From Manis javanica (Eukaryota; Chordata; Mammalia; Pholidota; Manidae), in assembly GCF_040802235.1 (NCBI RefSeq), contig NC_133174.1, positions 134,779,213 through 134,843,212 on the forward strand: a stretch of DNA of 64,000 nt. The letters run 5' to 3'. The notes beneath the pieces were generated by a model. That model saw only the letters and a program-made list of their open reading frames with translations. It had not been told where the DNA came from and did not search any database. Made by a program: the position numbers and the translations under genes. Positions 1 through 10,101 of the stretch are shown in pieces. Position 1 is the stretch's first letter. Every line of letters starts with the position of its first letter.

Positions 1-1107
1 GGTGATGTCTATTTAGCCTGAGGAGTGCTTCCATCTAGAGAAGTCCCTCTAAAATACGCTGTAGTGGTGGATTGTGGGAGGCAAATTCCCTCAACTTTTG
101 TTGTCTGTGAATTGTTTAATCCCTCCTTCATATTTAAATGATAATCGTGCTGAATGTAGTATTCTTGGTTCAAGGTCCTTGTGTTTCATTGCATTAAATA
201 TATCATGCTGTTCTCTTCTGGCCTGTAAGGTTTCTGTTGAGAAATCTGATGATAGCCTAATGGGTTTTCCTTTGTAGGTGACCTTTTTTCTCCCTCTGGC
301 TGCCTTTAATACTCTGTGCTTGTGTTTGATCTTTGCCATTTTAATTATTATATGCTTGGTGTTGTCTTCCTTGGGTCTTTGTGTTGGGATTTCTGTGGGC
401 TTCCATGGTCTGAGGGACTATTTCTTCCCCCAGTTTGGGGAAATTTTCAGCAATTATTTCTTCAAAGACACTTTCTCTTCCTTTTTCTCTCTCTTCTTCT
501 TCTGGTACCCATATAATGGGAATATTGTTCCATTTGGATCAGTCACAGAGTTCTCTTAATATACTTTAATTCCTGGAGAACCTTTTGTCTCTCTCTGCAT
601 CAGCTTCTTTGTGTTCCTGTTCTCTGATTTCTATTCCATTAACGGCCTGTTGCACCTCATTCAGTCTGCTCTTAAATCCTTCCAGAGACTGTTTTATTTC
701 TGTATTCTCCCCCCCCCACCTTTATCCTTTAACTCTTGCTTATTTCTCTGCAGATCCATCAGCATGGTTATGACCTTTATTTTGAACTCTTTTTTGGGGA
801 GATTGGTTAAATCTATCTCCCCAGGCCCTCTCTCTGGGGTTCTCTGGGTAATGTGGACTGGACTGAAGGCTTCTGCCTTTTCATGGTGGTAGAGGTAGCT
901 GTAGGCAGGCAGAAAGTGTGTCAGCTGGGATAACAAAGTCTTTTCCTGCTTGTTGGTCACCTGACCTCTCTCTGGGGTTGTCTGGGTAATTTTGGACTGG
1001 ACTGCAGCCTTCAGCCTTTTCATGGTGATAGAGGTAGCTGTAGGCAGGGAGAACAAAGTCTTTTCCTGCTTGTTGGTCACCTTGCCCTTCTCTGTTGCCT
1101 GTGTCAC
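1..1107 (-). pseudogene. L1 ORF1 (broken), copy A
   Basis: The minus-strand translation at about 694-1,107 contains EIDLTNLPKKEFKIKVI, typical of the ORF1 N-terminal and coiled-coil region. The reading at 91-339 contains GKPIRLSSDFSTETLQARRE, the ORF1 C-terminal domain. ORF1 makes the trimeric RNA-binding protein of the L1 ribonucleoprotein. Here it is split by frameshifts and stops, including one near base 92 that interrupts the C-terminal domain, and the 5' end has no clear ATG. A non-functional relic. Confidence 0.85.
827..1080. repeat. Imperfect tandem duplication inside L1 (copy A only)
   Basis: A block of about 138 bp starting CCTCTCTCTGGGGTT at 827 recurs at 965. Both repeats include GGACTGGACTG, a GATAGAGGTAGCTGTAGGCA-like stretch and TTTTCCTGCTTGTTGGTCAC. 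Copy B has a single unit (about 32,950-33,083). The extra unit accounts for the roughly 125-bp shift in the A/B offset across this stretch. Confidence 0.85.
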
Positions 1108-2164
1108 TTCGCCACACTCCTGGAGCAGCCTCCAGATTAATCACCTAAGCTGCTGTGGGTGGGGTCACCGACAGGGTAGTCCCGATTCCTGCGGGGAGTG
1201 ACAGGCATGCCGGGTGTGTCTCCAGTGAGAGCGGCACCTGTGCTGGGCAACTGCGCACTGGTGTCCGCCTTTGGGTGTGGCCCAGGGGCTGTGCACTGGG
1301 AGGAGATTCTGCACAGCTACTGGGGGTGTGCTCGCTCATGGGCCACTCCTCCGCCACTACAAACTTCCACAGGCCGCTCCCGAGCCACTCGCTCAGCCAC
1401 CGACAATAAGTGCTCTCGAGGGCCGCTCCAGGGCCCCCTGCTCGGCCGCTGCCATCCTTGCCACTTCACACGGGTAGCTCACTCGGTCAACACCGACTTG
1501 CACGGGCCACTCCCAGGTCTTTTGATCGGCTGCTGCGGCCGCTGCTGCCTGCTCGCTCACTATTGGGCTGGTGTGTCAGGGTCCATGCCATCTGGTGGAA
1601 TGACTGGCTGGCTGCTTATCTCTGTGAGGGGCTTCAGAGCTATACTGCTGCCTAGGGAGTTCGGTCACCTGGAGTTCTCTGGGATTTCCAGCTGCTGGGC
1701 TGAGTGTGCCAGGACAATTCTGTCCAGCTGGGAGACCCCTGTCCCTTTAAGACTTTCAAAAAGCACTCACTTTTCTTTTGGCCCAGGGGAACTGCTTGTG
1801 GGGATCCACTCACAGATTTTGCCCTTCCATTTTTCTAATATTCAGCACACTGTACATTGTGTGTCCATGCTCACGGGGGGGATTAGTCCTGAGCTTTCAC
1901 TCCCTCCCCGCTCCGACTCCTTACTTCCCGCCAGGGAACTGGGGTGGGGGAGCACTCATGTTCTGCCGGGCTGCAGCTTGTATCTTACCCCCTTTGTGTG
2001 ATGCTGAGTTCTTGCAGATGTAGATGTAGCCTGGCTGTTCTACAGTATCCACTGGTCTCTCTTTTAGGAATAGTTGCATTTGTTGTATTTTCAAAAATAT
2101 ATATGTTTTTGTGAGGAGATTTCTGCTGAACCACTCACGCCACCATGTTGGCTCTTACCCCTTA

Positions 2165-2178
2165 CGTTGTTGTTGTTT
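2165..2178. repeat. L1 target-site duplication (5' side, copy A)
   Basis: CGTTGTTGTTGTTT lies immediately outside the L1 5' end. The same 14 bases occur at 28,173-28,186, just beyond the 3' end of the copy-B L1. The matching 5'-side site in copy B (around 34,161) has lost some of these bases. Confidence 0.8.
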
Positions 2179-3443
2179 TATCCCAGTCTGGTAATATGTC
2201 TTCCTATGTGGACTATTTAGTCTGGAACTTCTCATGTAAATATAGATATAATTTGGCTTATACATACCATATCACTGTACAATTATTTTTGCCTGATCCA
2301 AGTTCTTTTCCCTCCCGTTCTCTTTGAAATTATTAATAATTTTAAGCATTAAGGTATCTAATTTAGCTAGATAGTTAAATTCCCTTTTGCCATTCTTGTG
2401 TTGTTAACCCTTAAGATTACAAAGCACTTTTGCAGTCTAATGTAAACCAGCATTTTTAAGGTTCCTCTGACAATGGCAGAACTTTGGAACAACTGGATTG
2501 CTCTTAACCCCCTCCCAACTCACTGTCACGCATTTCAGTTCTCTCTATGTTTTAGCCCGCAGAAGAAATGCATACCATCGTGCTGTCATAGCCAGTACTC
2601 ACTTAGCTTTGCATACATATTCACAAATGCCATTAGTTTTTCTTTCCTGCACCCATTTGCATCCCTCTGGGATCACACTTCTTTCTCCTAAAAAATAACC
2701 TTTGGTATTTCTTTTGTTTGAGGTCGCCTGGTCACAGATTTTTGCAGTCTTTGCTATTTTAACATCAATATGAAATGTCGGTCTTTTCATTAGGAATGTT
2801 TTTCCTCAAAGCGTACTTTTGCTACTAGAATTGTTATGCCGAATTGCTATATTGTTACTTTGGAAACTTCTCACCCAAGAGCTCGGCAAGTACTGCTTCT
2901 CCCCTATTCCCTGTCCTTCTCTCCAAGACTCAAACATGGCTAAGATATGTTTGCGATCTCTTCTCTAATTCTCTCCACACTGTGTTTTCATATTCTCCAT
3001 TTTATGTCTCTCCAGGCTTCATGCTGGCTATTTTCAACCTATTTCTCTTCCATTTCTCTAATTCTTCCTTCAGGCAGGAGTTCACCTTTGACCCTTGTCC
3101 CATAACACTACATTTCCAGGGTAGATTTTAATACCCCCGTAGAGAAGAGGAGGGAATGAGAGAGTTAGAGATGATAAGCAACGTGCCCCACGTCACCTAG
3201 CCTGAAAAGGACTAACATCACAGATTAAACCCTAAACCCAAACCCTGTCCTCTGTGCTAATTTTCTTCTCTTCTACCAATATGCCCCACCTCTCACCTCC
3301 CATGCAGAACCATAGTGAAGTATTACAGTCTTCTTAGCACTTCCCTTAGAGTATGAAAGTCAGTGGTATTTCTTCAACAGCCATGGTACATCCCCAGACT
3401 TCTTCTGGTATAGGGACCATTGCTGCCTTGTTCTCAATTTCAG
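2179..3443. other. No gene seen; MIR-like remnant near the right end
   Basis: This is AT-rich sequence shared with copy B (about 34,165-35,432). I see no conserved coding exon. Bases about 3,140-3,270 (plus strand) resemble the 3' half of a MIR SINE, with the diagnostic order of GATAAGCAACGTGCCCCA followed by a degraded form of the MIR 3' sequence. The rest is unassigned and is presumably the NXF 5' flank or an intron. Confidence 0.5.
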
Positions 3444-3620
3444 GACACAACAGCGAAGGCAACCCCTCACAGAGAAGAGCAAGATGTTGGGTTATTTACT
3501 GGAGAAGATGTAACAACTGGTCTGAACAAGTCAGTTCTGGCATTCACCCTCCATCCCACCAGCAGCAAGATGGAGATGCAGCAACAGCTGCTGCTCACGT
3601 GGACACACCTGAGTAAGATA
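3444..3620 (+). pseudogene. NXF N-terminal exon remnant (copy A)
   Basis: The remnant is flanked by TTCTCAATTTCAG and GTAAGT. In the frame continuing from the acceptor G it reads GHNSEGNPSQRRARC, then later SGIHPPSHQQQDGD, matching the NXF1 N-terminal order (basic stretch, SGI, then DGD). The frame ends in TAA nine bases before the donor, in both copies. Confidence 0.7.
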
Positions 3621-4626
3621 GTAAGTGACCAGTCAGTGTGGCTGAAATGGACCAGCCAGTGGAATATACAACCCTGTGGTGAAACGTTTCATTCTTCTCT
3701 CCATCCTCCAAGAGTGTCAGGACAGGATCAGGTTAAAGGTCGAGCAAACTTTATTGTAGCCCTGGTATCAGTGGGGCGAGGATGTATAGAACCCTTTCTG
3801 AGCACATAAGGACTGCTGGCTTCTCTCTGCTTTCCCCACAGTGCTCCCTATGCCATCCCACCCTGTCATTGGAGAGGCAATTTTCAGAAGCAGGACCACA
3901 CCCTCGTTAAAGTGGAGAGAGAACAAAAGCCTGCAGAGAGATGAATGGAGGGGAAAAATCAGGATGAGGCCTCAGGGAACTGGTTCAAGATCGAGGTGAG
4001 TGATCTGGCAAAACGGACTTAAGCTGCCGAAGGCAAACAGAGGGAGTTGTGTTAGGCCCGTGTTGAGATTTTAGGTGCTTTTGCAGGGCAGAGGAGTCGG
4101 TCATTTGTCTTTATAATGAATTCCTGGGAGTTAGCATCCTAGGTCATGGGATGGCCGGTGCAGAGAAGCAATGTAAGGGGAGCAGACTGGCCGAAGAGGT
4201 AATGGGAGGGGACATATGAATGCAAAGGAGGCAACCACTGCCCAGGCGATGGAGCAAGTCCACACTGCAAGGCTCACTTTGGCTTTAGTTCAGCGTGGGA
4301 GGAGGGTGAGTCTGCGTGGTCCTTCTCGGAGGGTCAGAGGGGCAGGCCCAGTGGGCCTTAGATAGGGTCTCTCAGAACTCTGTAAAAGGAAGTTTAACAC
4401 ATTAAACACATTAAGGAAAAGTATCTGAAGAAAAGTATCTGAATGTAAAGAAAGGGCCTTTAGGAAATCCATGTCTGGGGCACAGTTATGAGTGATGGGT
4501 ACTGCCCTACCTTAAGATATACTTTTAAAGTATGAAAAAAATCTGGAAGGAAAACACGGTGGGTCTTGTTTTCACCTGAGATTCCATTATATGAATCTCT
4601 TCTCCCATCTTTCCTCTGGATCCCAG

Positions 4627-4709
4627 ATTCCATTCAGCATAAAATACGATGCGAAGTGGCTGCTGAAACTGATTCAGAAGCAGTGCAGGGCCCCTTCACT
4701 CCAGTCGAG
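4627..4709 (+). pseudogene. NXF RRM exon 1 remnant (copy A)
   Basis: This reads IPFSIKYDAKWLLKLIQKQC, clearly the start of the NXF RRM-like domain (family pattern IPYG-KYD-WLL-IQ-C). A one-base loss is needed to continue into FTPVE. The donor position after GTCGAG is GGAAGA, so the GT is gone. Both lesions are shared with copy B at 36,633-36,715. Confidence 0.85.
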
Positions 4710-4801
4710 GGAAGAGAAAACAGTGTGTTGGATGGAAGGAAACAGGGCGGAAGAGCAATGGCTCTGGTCTCATCCTGTTTCTCTTGCCACTGTCCCTACA
4801 G

Positions 4802-4905
4802 TTTGACTGTGCCAAGATGCAGGCCCAGTTCTTTGTTGAGAACGCCAGCATTGCCTTCTCACTGAAAATGCCAATGGCAAGATTTGGGCTGATGATAATG
4901 AACGG
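4802..4905 (+). pseudogene. NXF RRM exon 2 remnant (copy A)
   Basis: The acceptor is TGTCCCTACAG. The reading FDCAKMQAQFFVENASIAFS corresponds to the NXF FHY...AQFFVEDASTAS segment. Beyond it the best match (NGKIWADDNER) lies in another frame, so a frameshift has occurred. The donor is GG|GTGTGT. Confidence 0.85.
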
Positions 4906-5025
4906 GTGTGTAAAGGGCATGACTGGGGTTAGCTGGGGATAAGAGGCCAGGACACGGGCGAGGTCCTGCTTGATCCCAAGGCTCGAGTTCCTGGTGCTTA
5001 CCCAGCCCTTCTGTGTTCTCCACAG

Positions 5026-5106
5026 ATAAATATCTTTGTTAAGCCCCGGGAATCCCCCCACTCTCTGCAGAAGGAGCTGAAGTCAGAAAAGGTGGGGCAC
5101 ATCAAG
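5026..5106 (+). pseudogene. NXF RRM exon 3 remnant (copy A)
   Basis: The acceptor is TTCTCCACAG and the donor AAG|GTAATG. The open frame contains PHSLQKELKSEKVGHIK, equivalent to PPHTILNELKPEQVEQLK of NXF1. This exon by itself is undamaged. Confidence 0.85.
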
Positions 5107-5227
5107 GTAATGCAGACTCAAGACAACGCGTGCATCCACAACCCAAACCACCTCTTCTTCCCCCACTTACTGCTCCCCTTCACCACCTCAGACTCGGGAT
5201 TACTGAACCCCATCTCTAACCCCACAG

Positions 5228-5297
5228 CTGACCACGGGCAAGCAATATGGTGCCTTGCCACAATCTCTCAGTGCCCAAAGACTCCTTTTTGACTCTG
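5228..5297 (+). pseudogene. NXF linker exon remnant (copy A)
   Basis: The acceptor is AACCCCACAG and the donor CTG|GTGTGG. It reads LTTGKQYGALPQSLSAQ, matching the NXF linker between RRM and LRR (L-SKRYDGSQQALD). Copy B keeps only the first 45 or so bases, because its deletion begins inside this exon. Confidence 0.8.
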
Positions 5298-5451
5298 GTG
5301 TGGCTGTGGCAGTAATGCTATGTCAGATGAGGACTCAGGGGTCTGCCTAGGAAGACACTTCAGGATAGTAACATGGGGATGGCTGGGTGCCAGAGCTGTC
5401 TGAGCTGGACCCTTCTCAGCCTCCTGATTTTCTCCTCTTGGCTTCCTGGAG

Positions 5452-5540
5452 ACTTGAATACCTGTGATACTGAAATGGCACCAAATCCTAGAAACTGCAT
5501 GGCTGTCTCCCTGCCGATCCACGAAGAGAACATGGCCATG
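5452..5540 (+). pseudogene. NXF LRR exon remnant with NPRNCMA motif (copy A only)
   Basis: The reading contains NPRNCMAVSLPIHEENM, the counterpart of NRRSCMAATLRIIEEN in NXF1. The acceptor after CTTCCTGGAG is weak. The 3' boundary is approximate: it may be a GC donor or a lost GT. The exon is deleted in copy B. Confidence 0.75.
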
Positions 5541-5661
5541 GCAAGGACTTTGTTCCAGTGCCATGGTTGATGGTGAGGGGGGCCGAGATAAGGTAGAAGA
5601 GACAGAGGGGTCTCACATGTCCCCTTTTAGGGTCCTCACTCTAACCCTCTCCTCACCCTAG

Positions 5662-5769
5662 CTTTTGCCTTTGAACCTGAGCAATAAGAAACCCCAACAG
5701 CTGAATGTCCTGTCTAACACTATGCTGAAAACCTCCAGCATCAAGAACTTAAACCTCTCCAGCAACGAG
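5662..5769 (+). pseudogene. NXF LRR exon remnant (copy A only)
   Basis: The acceptor is CCTCACCCTAG and the donor GAG|GTGAGG. Open frame: it begins LLPLNLSNKKPQQLNVLS and ends IKNLNLSSNE, matching two NXF leucine-rich repeats (LLSLNLSNN..., LKILNLSGNE). Deleted in copy B. Confidence 0.88.
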
Positions 5770-5934
5770 GTGAGGACCAGCATCCAGATGTTTCTTTGAA
5801 GGGAAGGTGGGAGGGCTCATGGGGTGGTGACAAGAGGCAGGGAAGTGGATTTGTTGGCAGGGGAAGGGACTGGGGGTGCAGTGTCTCTCTGGCCATGGTT
5901 CTCTGCTCCATGCGTTTCCTGCCCACAATTACAG

Positions 5935-6044
5935 GTGAAGTCTGCAGGGCTGTTGGACAAGGACAAAGGGCTGGAGCTAGAAGAGATGAGGGGTGACTCA
6001 AAACCACTGTGCACCACCTTCCAAGGCAAGTCAACCAACATAAG
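5935..6044 (+). pseudogene. NXF LRR exon remnant (copy A only)
   Basis: The acceptor is CACAATTACAG and the donor AAG|GTCAAT. The open frame contains LDKDKGLELEEMRGDSKPLC, equivalent to [20 protein letters not shown]. It is the last NXF exon preserved in copy A. The next one (FPKLLRLD type) survives only in B at 38,197. Confidence 0.88.
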
Positions 6045-6986
6045 GTCAATTGTATCCTCTGTCACCCCTGGGAGCCTGATCTACACCGGACGGGGCCTGT
6101 TTGCAGGAGGCAGCTGTCCTCATCCTCTGGGAGGTCTTCAGACCCTACACTCTCCTCCCTGCGCCCCTCACCTGTGCTTAGAGCTCTCCTTGCCTTACTG
6201 GGATTGGCTCACCTGCTCTCCTGGGCTGGAGTCTGTTTCCTTACTCTCGGCAGCCAGCGCTCTGGAGCATGTCCATTCAGAGGTGTGCCCCAGGAACCAG
6301 GGCTCCCCCTGCTTGCCAGGATCAGGAGCGACCAGCCTTGCCCCCGATGCTGGAGCCCTGGGCTGAGAAGGGCCCTCCAGCCCAGGGCCTCATGCTGAGA
6401 CAGGCCTTCCTGACTCAGAGCTGATGTGGGGCTTCCCTCCCCTGCCCTGAGAGGGGACCCTCTTCCTCATGCTCCCAAAGGGTCCCCACTCCAATCCCAG
6501 GATATTCTGGGGGTTTCCTGCCCCACATGAAGTTGGAGCCTGAGGCTTTACTCCTTCTGGACGAGGTCTCCTCTCCCTGTGGCTGCCTCTGGGGTCATTC
6601 CTTGGGGTGCCGTTGTCTGGCAGAATGCTGTACCCCCAGTGAGGTGGCTGACCCCTGGGCTCCCACCCTATTAGCGCTCCTCTCTAGGGCCTTCACAGGG
6701 AACCTGGAAAGAAGGAAGGGAGGCAGGGATGGGGAGGCAGGCTGGACCCTACCTACAGATGCGGCTTCTTGTGGCACTGGATGTGGGACCCAGGGCCATC
6801 TAGGTGGGAGCTGCCTAGGAGGATGGAGAGGGAGAAGGTAGAGGGTGAGGGGTGGAGGGAGGCAGAGAGGAAGGAAGGCAGCACTCGCCCTCTGCGTCAG
6901 TGCACAGGGTTGGTGCCCAGGGCCCTGGAAGGCTGGGGCGCTGGCGTGTAGGTTGGGAGGCACTGGGCTCTGCACCTGGGCTAAGG
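6045..6986. other. NXF intron-equivalent sequence, no exon seen
   Basis: GC-rich sequence. From 6,142 it matches copy B 37,280-38,126 closely. Long frames on both strands come from base composition and show no family match. Homology with B stops abruptly at 6,986 after GGGCTAAGG. Confidence 0.6.
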
Positions 6987-7874
6987 CGCTGCCCTTTGCC
7001 ATCCTTTCTCTGAGACTCGGGTGATGGCATGGACCTCTGAAACGTGGATACCCACGCAGTCTGATGTGAGCATCCATTATTAGTAAGCCCTTCAATAGCT
7101 TGATCTTTCTTGAAAGGTTGTATGATCAGCTCACAGGGTAAAAGCAAAAGCCTCAAGTGGGCCATCCTGCAAAGGTATACAAAGAACCCGATTTTCTTGG
7201 GTAGCTACCAGAGAAGTGCTCTCAAGCAGCTGTTAGCAAGTTCACCACTTGCCATGCTCAATTCTGTACTGCAATAGCTGTCTCAAGCATGTGCAGAACC
7301 GTTCCATGTTCCATAACTGTGTCCAGTTTGCCATGCTGCAAATTGGTGGGGCAAAGGGTAAGAAGCAGAGAGGGGGAGAAGACTTCATGCTGGGATAGCC
7401 ACTACTTGGTGACCCGCATTCAGCTCTCTATACCCTAAATATTGCTGCATAAACCCGAACGCTGTCCTCACACATAGAAGATGCAGCTATGGATCTGAGG
7501 AATTGGTGATCCCGTCAATCAGTGTCCTTGCCTTTGACTAGTTAACACACAGTTACGTCAGTATCCTTTCCCCGCTCTTTATAGATGTTTCCTCACCATT
7601 TGGTATTACTGGGGAGAACAAAATATTCATTGCCCCAGCAAAGCTGGGGGCTTTGTTATAGTTATTATTTCTGAAAATAACAGTCACTCGAACACTGGCA
7701 GTCTATGGGGCGCATATAACCAGAAGATCAAATAAACCAGAACTGACTCTATCTCTAACCTTGCCAGCTGATTGCACGTCCTTTCCTCGCCACCCTTATA
7801 AGGGACACCGCATTGTCAGTCAGTGTTGCTTAAACCAGGCATCGCTACAATACTAAGAGTCCTCATTGACTGAA

Positions 7875-8085
7875 CAGCAACGGTACCAGGCACTGTGCCA
7901 AGCACTTCATGGGAAGAACTCAGTTACCCTTCATGCCATGCCTGGGAAGTAAACAGTGTCATTCCTCTTTTTATGGATGAAGAACCTGAACCACAAAAGA
8001 GCGTCATGTGCCCAAGGTCGTACAGATAGAAAACTGGGAGCCAACAATCAAATATGTCTTGACGAAATTACCAGACTAGGAGCGA
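7875..8085 (+). mobile_element. MIR SINE
   Basis: The sequence follows the MIR consensus order: ACCAGGCACTGTGCCAAGCA, then AGTAAACAGTGTCATTCCTC, then TTATGGATGAAGAACCTGAA, then TGTGCCCAAGGTCGTACAG. It is strongly diverged, as expected for a mammal-wide element. Confidence 0.85.
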
Positions 8086-8647
8086 GGTTCTCCTGCCTCT
8101 TGCCACTCACTTTCCAGGCGCTCATTAACGAGCAGCATAGGCAGCGACCTTCAACTGCTCTCACTCACTTTGAATGAGGACATTCAGTCCAAGATCTCAG
8201 GGAGCCTCCCCATATCCTCCAGACCAAGACGATGGCCCCTGGCATCTCCTCTTCAGGAAAGCCATGTCTTTGTCAACATCCCACCTTTGTCATCCAAACT
8301 CTCAACCATGGAAGGTGTGTTATTTTCCTCTCCTTGTGAGTTAAGTTGGCCGGCCACAGTTTCATAGATTCTGGAGAACACAAGAGACTTCTGGGTCAGA
8401 GAGGAAGGACTGTGCTACCCACAGAGCCGCTTGATGCTGGTGCTGTTGCCCTTGCTTTCTGCTCCCCCAGTTCCCACACAGGTGCCACGCTGTCGAAAAG
8501 AAATGCAGTATAAGCCACACCAAAATAAAAGGGAAGACCTCTTAAAAGCATCAGGTGAGTTTAATTTTAGTGACTTTTATTTAACACAAGTGAACAAAAA
8601 TGACAATTTCAACATAGAAACCAAGACACTGTTTCTTTTTCCATTTC

Positions 8648-9480
8648 TTAGGACGTCTTTGAAGTGCAGTGTGGACTTCCAACACATAAGCAATAGGGAC
8701 AGATAACTGATTGTCCGTTCTCTTTTTCTTACAAAGTCTTTGAAATGCCATCTGTTACCATTTCAACAAAGAAACAGTACACGCGATTCATTTACTAGCT
8801 CTTTTAACAGGTCCGTCTAAGTCCAATGGTGTGTATTGCTGCCAAACGTAGATGAAAAGTGTTAACTATTTTTATTCATTATAAATTTTTACCTTCTTTA
8901 CTCTCAGTCTTTGAAATGCGATTTGTTATTGCCAGTGTAAGCAACGCGAAAGACTAACTCTATTAAATTACTTTTTATTGAGCCTTTCAAATGCATGTGC
9001 TATCATTTCAACATGGAAACAATATAAGTATTCCATCAATTACCTTTACTTTCTTCTGTCTTTCCAAGTCTGCTCTCATTTCAACAAGAGAACAGTATGC
9101 ACAAACTACTGATTATTTTTCATTCTGTTTTTGTTATGAAGTCATTGAAGTTCAGTGTGTTGTCATTTCAACATGTAAGATGAACAAGCAATTTTACATT
9201 CTTTTTTCTCAGTATGTCTTTGAAATACAGCACTTTATCATCTGACATGTAAGCAGAAACACATCACTCATTAGTCATCACTCTTTTCATACTCTTTGAA
9301 ATACAGGGCTACCATATCAACAGGTAAACATAAACAATTTACATTCTTTTTTCCCTGTCTCTGACATGCAGTGTGTTATCCCTTCAACATGAAAGCAATA
9401 TGAATAAACTATCAATTAGTTATTCTACATCCTGTTTCTTACTAACTGTTGGGTATGTGGTGTGTATTTAACACCTGGAG
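8648..9480 (+). repeat. Degenerate ~78-bp tandem repeat, about 10 units
   Basis: A phrase like CTTTGAAATGCAGTGTGTT, followed by ATCATTTCAACATG and an AT-rich tail ending ACATTCTTTTTTC, recurs near 8,655, 8,738, 8,908, 8,983, 9,064, 9,140, 9,216, 9,293, 9,356 and 9,441. The units differ greatly from each other, so the array is old. It runs into a MER5A-like segment and may be the internal part of a hAT-type DNA element. Confidence 0.7.
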
Positions 9481-9567
9481 AACATCGCATTTCAAGTAGC
9501 CAGATTTCTAGCGCTCAGTGGCCACGTGTGGTTAGCGTGTACCATCGAGAGCCGTGCACACCTAGTG
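9481..9567 (-). mobile_element. MER5A-like hAT DNA transposon fragment
   Basis: CATTTCAAGTAGCC followed by GCTCAGTGGCCACGTGTGG and a CTACCATnnnGGAC-like stretch matches the reverse complement of MER5A (ATTTCAAGTGCTCAATAGCC, ACATGTGGCTAGTGGCTACC). Partial and diverged. Confidence 0.65.
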
Positions 9568-9850
9568 GAAGATCAGAGGAAGCAAACACATATGAAATAG
9601 CGTATACCATGAAAGAATATTCATGCACATGGCACACTGAGACCAACAGCAAGTAACAACCTACTTAAATGGGGAAGTAAGAGAAAACCTAGTGGAGGAG
9701 GTAACATTTAAGCCATGACCTGATGGTTGAGCAGCTATATGTAGGGGAAAAGGTGAACAAAAATCTGAGCCATGGAGGCATAATTTTCTCAAATGCCCTA
9801 AGAAAGAGTGGAGAAATGGACAAAACCCAGGAGCAGCTGTTACTCTGAGT

Positions 9851-10101
9851 GGTTTGAGATCAGGGACTTGATCTTTCTTGAGGATGTAGAGGGCGACGGG
9901 CAACAGATCCACAGGAGCTTCCAAATTCCTCTCCTTCCTTCTTACAGTTCCTCTTTCACAGATGTCAAGGACACAGCCAATCTCGCTGAGCCCCGTTTCC
10001 CCGAACAGTACAATTGTACATGGGTCTCTGCAAATTAGGCCTTCAAGCAAAACACTCAACACTTTTGTGGCCACACATCAGTGCTGACACGACTCCTTGC
10101 A
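9851..10101 (-). other. 3' flank / presumed 3' UTR of the PRAME-like gene (copy A)
   Basis: This lies immediately downstream (minus strand) of the PRAME stop codon. A minus-strand open frame extends from about 10,074 to 9,661. It crosses the junction where A lacks about 394 bp present in B (39,028-39,421), so its A-specific tail is not a conserved gene. I saw no AATAAA signal. Confidence 0.45.

Larger units (their letters stand above)
1..2164 (-). mobile_element. LINE-1, 5' part of a full-length element (copy A)
   Basis: This is the 5' UTR and ORF1 portion of an L1 on the minus strand. It is cut by the left window edge and matches 32,124-34,160 in copy B. Its 5' end near 2,164 carries an AACATGG-type motif (minus strand, around 2,140-2,150), as in L1 promoters that bind YY1. 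The GC-rich 5' UTR covers about 1,100-2,140. A 14-bp sequence directly outside the 5' end (2,165-2,178) is repeated at the 3' end of the copy-B element (28,173-28,186), so the insertion predates the segmental duplication. Confidence 0.9.
3444..6044 (+). pseudogene. NXF-like (nuclear RNA export factor) pseudogene, copy A
   Basis: Eight exon remnants with mostly good splice sites follow the NXF domain order: N-terminal basic region (3444-3620), RRM-like domain (4627-4709, 4802-4905, 5026-5106), linker (5228-5297) and leucine-rich repeats (5452-5540, 5662-5769, 5935-6044). NXF proteins carry mRNA through the nuclear pore and normally continue with NTF2-like and UBA domains, which are absent here. 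Damage shared with copy B includes a stop at the end of the first remnant, a one-base frameshift and lost GT donor after the first RRM exon, and a frameshift in the second RRM exon. A keeps the LRR exons that B lost, but lacks everything after 6,044. Which NXF paralogue this derives from cannot be told by eye. Confidence 0.85.
6987..9850. other. Copy-A-only block replacing the NXF 3' exons
   Basis: The block has no counterpart in copy B, which instead has 872 bp with four NXF exons (38,127-38,998). It contains old repeats (a MIR, a degenerate 78-bp tandem array and a MER5A-like piece), so it is ancient sequence and not a fresh insertion. Probably it lay downstream of NXF in the ancestor and B deleted it. 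I see no gene. Bases 6,987-7,870, 8,090-8,640 and 9,570-9,850 hold nothing I can assign. Confidence 0.7.

Noticed and set aside
1198-2001. A 267-codon plus-strand frame
   Set aside because: It is antisense to the GC-rich L1 5' UTR and has no family match; the frame is a composition effect.
3225-3245. Telomere-like CCCTAAACCC at the end of a MIR-like stretch
   Set aside because: Only about two imperfect units, shared by both copies and explained by the MIR remnant.
5824-6398. Long plus-strand frames of 130-180 codons
   Set aside because: They overlap the last NXF LRR exon and its intron in other frames, and no conserved domain is visible.
9661-10074. A 137-codon minus-strand frame downstream of the PRAME-like stop in copy A
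   Set aside because: It crosses an A-specific deletion junction, and copy B has a different continuation, so it is not conserved.
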